Origin: Bacteroidia bacterium
GTDB taxonomy: Bacteria; Bacteroidota; Bacteroidia; NS11-12g; UBA9320
Direction: 5' to 3'
Assembly (NCBI GenBank): GCA_017640445.1
Contig: JAEPQQ010000008.1
Coordinates: forward strand, 1-64,000
Length of the DNA stretch: 64,000 bases
Of this stretch, positions 28,630 to 37,012 are shown in pieces (position 1 is the first letter of the stretch; every line of letters begins with the position of its first letter). The notes beneath the pieces are model-generated. The model did no database searches, was not told the origin of the DNA, and saw only the letters and a list, made by a program, of their open reading frames with translations. The position numbers and the translations under genes are program-made.

Positions 28630-28832
28630 AACATGGTTGTGTAATCTTGCCAAAATAGACCGTATTTAGTCACAGAAATTGCGGTTAATCACCAGGTTTG
28701 ACAACCTACCAAAGGCTTTCCTGCATCTTGCTATCAAATGTTGAATACATGGGTGTTTACCAGTCAATTAATCTCAAATAATCCATTCTGTATTCACATT
28801 GACAATTAGTTATAACATAAAGCAAGAGAAAA

Positions 28833-29591
28833 ATGAAAGTCGTAAAATTTACTGTATTAATTTTAACAATCGCCTTGTTCGCGCCACAAGCCGTATTAGG
28901 GCAACGGAAGGTAGACCTCATGGTAGATGACATTGTAACACCAGAACGGGTTGACTACGGAAAATCAATCGCAACCAGTTTTGTTATTAAGAACAATGGC
29001 CCGGACATGATTAAAGAGGGTGATACCCTGATTTTTATGCTACGTTTGGCCGGTACCCCTACGGGAGAAGCAAACCGATTAGTGGGCAAGGACATGGAGG
29101 TTGGAGATACAATGTTAGTGAGTGCAAGCATCAACCCGGTTCAGTGGGCAGGAGCTTCGTTTGAAGGCGCTTTTTGCGCAAGGGCAGCTGTGCTTAACCG
29201 ATCAGAGACAGACAGTATCGTATGGGAGGTGAATCAGCCAACCTTTACCGACAACGAACGATGTGAGGATATCGACTTCATCGATTCGCACGGTTGGGGT
29301 GTTAGTATCGAAGACGGTGAAATTACATGGTACACACAGGAGTTGGAGGTATACCCAAACCCGGCCAACCTGCAGTTCACCGTGTCTTACTTTAATCCCG
29401 ATTTTGGTAAAACATCCATCCAGGTATTAGACATATCCGGTCGGGTTGTATACGAAATTGTTGAAGATGCTACTCCAACAGGCGATCAGGAAAACATCAT
29501 ATCAACATCTGGCCTTACTCCAGGTGTTTATACAGTTCGTTTATCCACGGTTAATCATACAACCACTCAAAAAATTCTGGTTACCAGATAG
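28833..29591 (+). CDS. T9SS type A sorting domain-containing secreted protein with CARDB-like domain
   Basis: Signal peptide; DLMVDDIVTPERVDYGKSIATSFVIKNNGPDMIKEGDTL; CTD LEVYPNPANLQFTVSYFNPDFGKTSIQVLDISGRVVYE...LTPGVYTVRLSTVNHTTTQKILVTR. Confidence 0.85.
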   Translation: MKVVKFTVLILTIALFAPQAVLGQRKVDLMVDDIVTPERVDYGKSIATSFVIKNNGPDMIKEGDTLIFMLRLAGTPTGEANRLVGKDMEVGDTMLVSASINPVQWAGASFEGAFCARAAVLNRSETDSIVWEVNQPTFTDNERCEDIDFIDSHGWGVSIEDGEITWYTQELEVYPNPANLQFTVSYFNPDFGKTSIQVLDISGRVVYEIVEDATPTGDQENIISTSGLTPGVYTVRLSTVNHTTTQKILVTR

Positions 29592-29607
29592 TTCCAGTTA
29601 AAAATCA

Positions 29608-29660
29608 CTACGTCAAAAAGGGACCGACGTGAACCCTTCTTATTAGTATAGTTGACGTAG
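29608..29660. repeat. Nested inverted repeat in 3' UTR
   Basis: Outer CTACGTCAA...TTGACGTAG with inner AAGGG...CCCTT, just upstream of the 29671 terminator. Confidence 0.5.
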
Positions 29661-29670
29661 CCTTGTTACC

Positions 29671-29715
29671 GCAGCCCCGATTCGCAACGCATGATTCCAG
29701 GGGCTGCTTTTTTTT
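29671..29715 (+). terminator. Rho-independent terminator
   Basis: GCAGCCCC...GGGGCTGC followed by TTTTTTTT. Confidence 0.78.
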
Positions 29716-29906
29716 GGTTTTTTTCTAAGCTCGTCTGTACTCAGGGTTCGACATTTTGTGAGAATCGTTTTAATCAAAAACTCCCGTAAATGTCAATTAC
29801 CCCACGGTCGTGAACCATACATCACAAAAATTGCAACTCAGTCATTAATGCGCTGTTTGTCAGTCTTTTAGCTTCTATCTTTCATGTAAGAAATAAAACG
29901 AGTGAT

Positions 29907-30713
29907 ATGTTGGCTTCTATAAAAAAATACAACGAGACGTTAGGGTCGGAAATTGGTCAGGTGAACACCTATAAGGAAGAGACCATGGGGCTTCATTGGG
30001 TGTTTCTGGAAGACTTACGCAGAGGCTTCAAGATTACGTTTGTTACCAACCATCCGCATGCCCTCTATCAGGTGAACAAGGTAAGTGCGAACTATGAGTG
30101 TAAGGTAGTAAAGTACATATCGGACGATGTTGACCTGGCAATGCAGTACTGCAGAAATAGAGGTGTGGGCTTTATGTTGTTTGATATGGATCATTTGTCC
30201 AGCCGCGCGGTACAATTTATAAACTCATTGGAGCGCTTACCGGGCATTCTTTTTACCGGGCATCGGGAAGATCTCAATCCGGACAAGTCGCAGGTTGATC
30301 GATATAGACAAATAGCAAATGCCTTAGGAAAACTACTCCCGTACCGAGGGCCAAAGGTGAAACCAAAAGAAGAGACCGAGGCAGAAAAAGACCCAATACT
30401 TTATGTACGCGCCGGAAGAAAAATGGTACGGATAGAAGTGGATAAGCTAACGTATGTCGAGGGGATGAAAGATTATGTGAAGCTCCATTTTGTTGACCGT
30501 AAGATGGTAGTAGTGAAGCGAACTATGAAGAGCATGGAGGATCAACTAAAACAGTATGATGTTATACGAGTTCACAGGTCTTTTCTGGTCGCCCAAAAAA
30601 GCATAAAGCAGATAATAGACAATGAAATCCAGTTAAACGATTGCAGTATTCCAATAGGAAGAAACTACAGGCAGTTTGTAAAACACATCTTAGATGAGAG
30701 TGTGAACGGGTGA
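29907..30713 (+). CDS. Orphan LytTR DNA-binding protein with degenerate receiver-like N-terminus
   Basis: LytTR: LYVRAGRKMVRIEVDKLTYVEGMKDYVKLHFVDRKMVVVKRTMKSMEDQL...VIRVHRSFLVAQKSIKQI...IPIGRNYRQFV. Upstream FKITFVTNHPHALYQVN...GFMLFDMDHLSS...GILFTGHRED resembles a receiver lacking the acidic pair. Confidence 0.82.
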   Translation: MLASIKKYNETLGSEIGQVNTYKEETMGLHWVFLEDLRRGFKITFVTNHPHALYQVNKVSANYECKVVKYISDDVDLAMQYCRNRGVGFMLFDMDHLSSRAVQFINSLERLPGILFTGHREDLNPDKSQVDRYRQIANALGKLLPYRGPKVKPKEETEAEKDPILYVRAGRKMVRIEVDKLTYVEGMKDYVKLHFVDRKMVVVKRTMKSMEDQLKQYDVIRVHRSFLVAQKSIKQIIDNEIQLNDCSIPIGRNYRQFVKHILDESVNG

Positions 30714-30820
30714 ATGTAACCCAAACGCGACAAGCACATTTTGTCGAATCTGTTGGTACCGAAATGGTGCAAACAATACGAAAGACCGACTACTCCAAAG
30801 CCAATTAAGTAGCAGTTGAC

Positions 30821-30857
30821 GGCAATGATTCTTACGCCGAGTCATTGCCTTTTTTTT
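30821..30857 (+). terminator. Rho-independent terminator
   Basis: GGCAATGA...TCATTGCC followed by TTTTTTTT. Confidence 0.82.
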
Positions 30858-31078
30858 GGCATATCCAGTGTCATAAAAAGTTCTAAAACCCAGTAAAACG
30901 GGGCGACAAACGGTTCGTGTCTACAACCAAACATTGTCGATCGAATTCGGAAAATTCACAGTAAACCAAAAGCTTTTCGTGGTCATCTAAGCCTTGAAAA
31001 AAGACAGCATTTATCCCCGTTGTCTGAAAACAAAGGGGTGAATTATAAAGACATTAAAGAATCTAGAAAGAACACATT

Positions 31079-34000
31079 ATGAAACACAATGTTAAGAAAC
31101 ATTTGATGTTGGTTGGCTTATTTACCCTGTTTCTGTTCGCAGGCGGGGTGAAGTCACTGGCTCAATGCGACCCTGAGTACAAACCAGGCAATGAATGTGT
31201 AAACGAAGCCATTCAGTTTACCGCAAATGCACCAGGGTTTGACACGTACAGTTGGGAGTTTAAGGAAGACCCATCTGGAACCGTGGTTGGAAACTCATCC
31301 GACCGTGATCCGCTGTTTGTTTTTACCAAAGCGGGCGACTATGAGGTAACCCTCGATGCTTCGGGTGTGGCGGGTAATTGTTCCAAAACCATTACCATCA
31401 CCATCAAACCAAGCCCGATAGCTCGACCAATCCTCCTAGATTCAAGAGAGCAGTGTTTTAAAGGCAATTCATTTTGCTTTATCGATAGCAGCTCACCGGC
31501 ACCGGCAAGCTCCATTGTTCGGAGAACCTACTTATTCGGAGATGGGTCCAAGTATGACAAGATAAATCCCAAATCAGGGGATACAATCTGTCACACCGTA
31601 ATTGACCCCAAAGGAGGGTGGTTCAACCTAAAGATAGAACTGGAGGATGCAAATGGATGTGTCACTGAGCATTACGTGGACAAGGCAATTCGCGTATTCC
31701 CTAAACTAGGCGTAAGTATAAGCAGTAACTCTCCGGTTAAATGTGATTCAACAATGGCCACTATCACAAATAAAACCTATCTCGATTGGAAGCAGAAGCC
31801 CGAAGAATTTATCGGATTAAAGGACATTGCGAAATTCGAATTTGACTTTGGCAATGGCAAGATTATCGGAGACTCTGTCACCAATACTTCGTACTGGACA
31901 GGTACGGGTCTGGATGGAATTATTGAACGCTGGTACTATGAAAATGGGTCGTTCGACGCAACGTTGTCCGTAACATCAAAATTTGGTTGTTCGGAAACCT
32001 TCAAGTACAAGTCTGCAGCTACGAATATTAAACTCAACCCAGTAATCATTGCCGACAATGATTCTACCTGTAACAGCAACCCTGAGACATGTTTTAAACT
32101 GAAGGACGGTCCTATTCCAGGTGCAGGTTTTCTCTGGAACTTTGGTGACCCGGATACAGGTCCGTTGAACGAAGACAACCGTAGCTGGGAGCCATGTCAC
32201 ACCTATAGCGGTGGAGGCCCCTGGATGACATCCATTCGCATCGTTTCAGGCCCTTGTGATATAATGGTGTTTGATACAATCTTAAAGGTTGGTCCTGCTT
32301 CAACTATAGAAGTAATAGGTTCTCGGATTCCTGAAGAGGAACGGTATCAATGTACCATCCGTGATTCCGTGCACTTCGTGAACAATTCGAGCTGGTATCA
32401 CAACGACCCAAATTACTGGGACGAAGACTCTATCAACGTGGTATATCGTCAATCGTTTAAAGTGGTTACCCACCCGGTAACACAAAAGGACAGCATCCAT
32501 GTTTTCAGAAACGACATTCGCACCGCTTCAAACAGCGATACGCTATACGAAATCAGGGCATTAACCGATGTGTTAAACATCAATGACAGCAAGGTGTGGT
32601 TTGATGCCAGTTTAGACTCGTTTGTAGTAGTGAATAGCTCGAATGATACGGTACGATTCGGCAAAGGTTTAGGTGGAGTGCAGGGAAAACGGCTGTTTGT
32701 GTTCAATTTTGATCCAACTACTCGTACAGGAGATCAAACCATACTCGAGAACAATCCTCAGGTTCGCAGAAAGGACCATGTTTACAGACTTTGGTCGTTA
32801 GGCGATCAGTACGCACCACAATGTACTACCGACACCAGGGCAAACAAGAACATTGGTTTGAACTGTAACTTTAGTAATGATACAATTCCAACTCACTGGT
32901 ATCCACCATGGGATGAAATCTACAAGTACCAGGACAATGGCCAGTTTTACCGAACACCTGCAAGACGAACGTTGTTTAGCAAAAATGCAAGACAGTGTTA
33001 CCAGGTTCAGGTGTATCCGGCAGACACCGTACGCGTGCCAATGGAAGTGGTGTTGTTTGTTCCCTGGGATACGGCAAAGACCTTCGAAATAAATTACGTC
33101 GACTCTTTTGGAGTTTCCAAAGTCGATACGGTAAAGATTCAAGCAGCGACCACCTACCCGGAAGCACAAATAAGAGATAACTACAGGCTTAAAATCTGGC
33201 GACCTCAATCTGTTTACAAAGGCCGTGTGATCAGTACTGTTATTTGGGAAGACCACGACTATTACGTACCAGCCGGTGTTACGGTTAAAGTAAAGAACCT
33301 TCAAAACGGTACGTATCGTTCCATTAAAGGCCCGAAACGCACTGTAATCAATAAAGATGAACAGTTTGAAATAGAAGAAGGTGACTCAATCATTTCGATA
33401 GCAGAGATGATTGTGAATCCAGCACAGGAAGTAATTGCCACACCAAGTACGGTTGTAGTTGATACCGTTATCAATGGAAAGCCTACCTCTGTTTCCAGGC
33501 AGGTGGTTATTGTGGACCCGGAGTATCACAGAAGCAGTTTCTATCGAAACGTTGCGCAGTGTAACTCGGTTACCTTGTTTCATAAAGACACCGTGCACCC
33601 GCTGTTATGCGAAAGCACTAACACAGTTTCTCTTGCTTTGGTGCCACCAAGCGCCAGGGGGCTCGAATGGACTTCCGGTATTCCGTGTCCGTTGGATGGT
33701 AATAAACTGCAGTACTACTTACAGTTTGACCTGAGTAACACCAAACCTGGTTGTACCCAGCAATGGTTTGAGGTGAACTACGATTCACTAACTGGACCGG
33801 ATAACTGGCGTTCAACCAAAAGTGGAGATGTACTTTACCCTCCAGCACCCGGAAACAATCAGGTATACATTTCCAGTTACCAAACCATCGGACAATGGGG
33901 TAATCTGTTTGTGAAAGGATATACACCCGGTGAAGTTGGAAGCGATCCAAGTAAGCGACCCAATGGTTCATTTACATTAGGTTTGGTAGTGGGTAACGGA

Positions 34001-36778
34001 CCTCCGCGACGTAACCCCAATGGCGACTTTATTGCCCCCGAATGTACGGATACCGCTTGGTACACCGATATGTTCCGTTATCAGTTTCTGGACGCCAACT
34101 TCGATATTTTGGTACCACAAGGAACACAACGGAGTATGTGTGCGGGAGAAACAGCGTACTTCCGATTGGTGAATCCGTTACAGGATAGTATGGCCGCTCT
34201 CCGATGGAATTGGGGATACCCAGACCGACTCTCGGGTTACTATGAAGAGTTTGCTTATTTCAGAGACTATAAGGGCCCTGTAAAAGGAAGAAACGACCAA
34301 AACGTTGACTGGAAGTCTGGCGACAAATGGAAGTACAATTATGTCATTCGTCATTCACTCGAAGAGCTCTTTGGGGACGAAACCTTAGATACCGTTGTGA
34401 CGCGGATTTATCGTGAATGGACAACCGAGGTAAACACAGATCAGGCCGACGAACTCATTACCGATATTCTTGAGCAACTTGGTCTTGATAAGCATGATGT
34501 AACACCCGAACAGTTAGCCCTCATGTTAGGTGATGGTAGCTCGGGTTGTATCGATACAACGGGCATTAGTCAATATTTCCAAATTGGTTGGAAAGGATTG
34601 GATGAGAACGTGGTGGAACATGGAAAGTACAAGTACAAATACATCGATGAAACGCGCAAGGATTCAATGATTGTTGAGGAAGTACTTCACTTCCGGGATA
34701 CTTCCATGCAAGGTTATGATACTCTGATTGCGCCTTACGACCTGGTGGCCGACGGAGCCGATACAACATTTAAGGCCGGATCGGTTATTCCTGGTGTATA
34801 CAAGTTTACCTACCGCCACCCCGAGGTGCGATTAAACTTCTGCGACCCCACTAAGAAAGATACGTTCTGGGTTAATTCCAGTGGTCCTATGGTGCCTGGC
34901 CTTTTCTTGAACAATCGCGTTGGATGTGAAAAGTCAGGTGCAAAGCTGCTGAACGTGGGTAACTTTAATCATGTAGAACTTGTGAATGATGCGGTGTGTA
35001 AAAACGACGTGCATCAGCTCTTTGATAGTATTCGCTACTGGCAGTATGGCGACGATCAGTGGCCATTGTCATACCCGCTGGATCCTACCAAATATTGGGA
35101 AGACCCTGTTCGGTATGCCCAAAGCGATAAGGAAACCAAGGCTGTTGACTGGGATTATGACGACGGAGTTGACGATTTTAACCGATCCATTTCCTTCGTA
35201 CATCAATATGATAAGCCCGGTGAGTATAAAATCGCACTGGCAACAAAGGATAGCATGGGCTGTAGAGATACAACATTTGTTACCGCATTTGTAACAGGCG
35301 CCAAAGCCAACTTTGAAACCAACCTGAGCACCGGAGGCGATTTGTGTGATGGTATTGTCTCATTCTTCGATTCGTCCATCGTATTTGATCCTTGTCGAGG
35401 AAGAGATACCTGCCCGAACGGTCAATATGAGGCCTGTGATAGTACAATCTGGTATGAATGGGATTTTGGAGATGGTTCAACACGTAGTGTGTTAAAGAAT
35501 CCTTCACACGATTATACATCAAGTGGTTGGTTCAATGTAAAGCTAAAGATCACCACACTCCTTGGCTGTTCGGATTCTGTTGAGAAGCGAATATTTGTTG
35601 CTGGCCCACAACCTCGCTTTGAGTTTGCCGGAGGAAGTATTTGGGGTGAGGATTCTGTCGTGATTTGTGTAGGCGATTCGGTCCATCTGCAAAACACCAG
35701 TATTGATCCGATATACGATCCAAACTGGGTGGTTTATTGGGGAGATTCAGCAAACTCGCAATCTTCCTCTACCAACATTTTAACCATCTTTAGTCACCGG
35801 TACAACAAGGAGGGAACCTACTACCTGAACATGTTTATGGAAGACGAAGTAGAGGCGGGGAAACCGCCCTGTACACGTGTTTTCCCTGATACAAGTACCA
35901 AAGACGGTAAGATTCCAAGGAAGATTAAGGTAATTGTAAGACCTGTTGCACCTGCGGGGCTGGAGATTTCAGATACGGTAGTTTGTCCAGATCAACTCGT
36001 TACATTTACGAGTAATTCAGACGATATTTACACGTATTATCACTTCAGTTTTGGAAACGGTGATACCGCAGTACAGATCGAACCAACAAACTTTACATCA
36101 TACAGTTACAATACACCTGGTACGTACAATGTGAAGCTAATTCCAAACTACGATCTCGACCCAGGTGATTTTGGCCCAAAGTGTATCGACACGGCATTCG
36201 GAAGTGTAACAGTAGTTGATGTGGCCGCAGGGTTTGATGTTTTGGATAAGGATAAACCAGAATTCTGTTTTGTTAATACCTCACAGGGAGCCAAGAATTT
36301 CGAATGGTTGATCGAGTCAGAGACACGTGATACTGTTCGAGAATATACCACTGGTAAGGACGAACAAATATGTTACAACTGGGGAGAGACTATTGGAACC
36401 TTCTACGTGTGTTTGGTAGCCACCAACGACATTGGTTGCGCGGATACGGTATGTAAACCCATTGAGAATGATTTCAGAGTCTTGTTTACGCCGTATAACG
36501 TGTTTACACCTAATGCCGATGGAGATGACGGGCTGAATGACAAGTTTATCATCGACATTGAAGGTTGGGAAGAGTTCAATATTGACATCTACAACCGTTG
36601 GGGAGAACTGGTTTTCAAAACCGAAGATCCTGCCAATAGCTGGGATGGAACCATAATGAATAAAGGAACAGAATGTCCTGGTGGAACCTATTTCTACGTG
36701 ATTAATTACAAGTTGAAAAACCGCGAGGTTAATGATGGCCTTGGAGCCGTAAGTGGCACCGTAACATTGATTCGGTAG
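31079..36778 (+). CDS. Giant PKD-domain protein with gliding-motility-associated C-terminal domain (T9SS type B/CHU_C), 1899 aa
   Basis: PKD-like WEWDFGDGSTRSVLKNPSHDYTSSGWFNVKLKIT and similar; C-terminal VFTPNADGDDGLNDKFIIDIEGWEEFNIDIYNRWGELVFKTEDPANSWDGTIMNKGTECPGGTYFYVINYKL. Confidence 0.92.
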   Translation: MKHNVKKHLMLVGLFTLFLFAGGVKSLAQCDPEYKPGNECVNEAIQFTANAPGFDTYSWEFKEDPSGTVVGNSSDRDPLFVFTKAGDYEVTLDASGVAGNCSKTITITIKPSPIARPILLDSREQCFKGNSFCFIDSSSPAPASSIVRRTYLFGDGSKYDKINPKSGDTICHTVIDPKGGWFNLKIELEDANGCVTEHYVDKAIRVFPKLGVSISSNSPVKCDSTMATITNKTYLDWKQKPEEFIGLKDIAKFEFDFGNGKIIGDSVTNTSYWTGTGLDGIIERWYYENGSFDATLSVTSKFGCSETFKYKSAATNIKLNPVIIADNDSTCNSNPETCFKLKDGPIPGAGFLWNFGDPDTGPLNEDNRSWEPCHTYSGGGPWMTSIRIVSGPCDIMVFDTILKVGPASTIEVIGSRIPEEERYQCTIRDSVHFVNNSSWYHNDPNYWDEDSINVVYRQSFKVVTHPVTQKDSIHVFRNDIRTASNSDTLYEIRALTDVLNINDSKVWFDASLDSFVVVNSSNDTVRFGKGLGGVQGKRLFVFNFDPTTRTGDQTILENNPQVRRKDHVYRLWSLGDQYAPQCTTDTRANKNIGLNCNFSNDTIPTHWYPPWDEIYKYQDNGQFYRTPARRTLFSKNARQCYQVQVYPADTVRVPMEVVLFVPWDTAKTFEINYVDSFGVSKVDTVKIQAATTYPEAQIRDNYRLKIWRPQSVYKGRVISTVIWEDHDYYVPAGVTVKVKNLQNGTYRSIKGPKRTVINKDEQFEIEEGDSIISIAEMIVNPAQEVIATPSTVVVDTVINGKPTSVSRQVVIVDPEYHRSSFYRNVAQCNSVTLFHKDTVHPLLCESTNTVSLALVPPSARGLEWTSGIPCPLDGNKLQYYLQFDLSNTKPGCTQQWFEVNYDSLTGPDNWRSTKSGDVLYPPAPGNNQVYISSYQTIGQWGNLFVKGYTPGEVGSDPSKRPNGSFTLGLVVGNGPPRRNPNGDFIAPECTDTAWYTDMFRYQFLDANFDILVPQGTQRSMCAGETAYFRLVNPLQDSMAALRWNWGYPDRLSGYYEEFAYFRDYKGPVKGRNDQNVDWKSGDKWKYNYVIRHSLEELFGDETLDTVVTRIYREWTTEVNTDQADELITDILEQLGLDKHDVTPEQLALMLGDGSSGCIDTTGISQYFQIGWKGLDENVVEHGKYKYKYIDETRKDSMIVEEVLHFRDTSMQGYDTLIAPYDLVADGADTTFKAGSVIPGVYKFTYRHPEVRLNFCDPTKKDTFWVNSSGPMVPGLFLNNRVGCEKSGAKLLNVGNFNHVELVNDAVCKNDVHQLFDSIRYWQYGDDQWPLSYPLDPTKYWEDPVRYAQSDKETKAVDWDYDDGVDDFNRSISFVHQYDKPGEYKIALATKDSMGCRDTTFVTAFVTGAKANFETNLSTGGDLCDGIVSFFDSSIVFDPCRGRDTCPNGQYEACDSTIWYEWDFGDGSTRSVLKNPSHDYTSSGWFNVKLKITTLLGCSDSVEKRIFVAGPQPRFEFAGGSIWGEDSVVICVGDSVHLQNTSIDPIYDPNWVVYWGDSANSQSSSTNILTIFSHRYNKEGTYYLNMFMEDEVEAGKPPCTRVFPDTSTKDGKIPRKIKVIVRPVAPAGLEISDTVVCPDQLVTFTSNSDDIYTYYHFSFGNGDTAVQIEPTNFTSYSYNTPGTYNVKLIPNYDLDPGDFGPKCIDTAFGSVTVVDVAAGFDVLDKDKPEFCFVNTSQGAKNFEWLIESETRDTVREYTTGKDEQICYNWGETIGTFYVCLVATNDIGCADTVCKPIENDFRVLFTPYNVFTPNADGDDGLNDKFIIDIEGWEEFNIDIYNRWGELVFKTEDPANSWDGTIMNKGTECPGGTYFYVINYKLKNREVNDGLGAVSGTVTLIR

Positions 36779-36800
36779 TAGTATAGGTATAGATAAATGT

Positions 36801-36833
36801 CGACAAAAGCGCTGTATTGCAGCGCTTTTGTCG
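36801..36833. terminator. Rho-independent terminator
   Basis: CGACAAAAGCGCTG-TATTG-CAGCGCTTTTGTCG, perfect 14-bp stem followed by TTT. Confidence 0.75.
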
Positions 36834-37012
36834 TTTAGAGATAGTTCATGTAAGGAACAATAGCCGGTCCGGTGGACTATGTCAAATCAAAGTAAGAACT
36901 AAATGGAAGAAGAACTGCTAATCACAAACCTAACGTTTGATCACTCTGCCAGCCCATGTTCTCACTTTTTGGAATGTCTTTCACCAAATACGAATAATCT
37001 AAAAGTGTATAT

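Noticed and set aside
32798-33304. 168-aa minus-strand ORF inside the 31079 gene
   Set aside because: Antisense shadow of a clearly coding PKD/T9SS protein; composition (Cys/Val/His-rich, no recognisable domain) is not protein-like.
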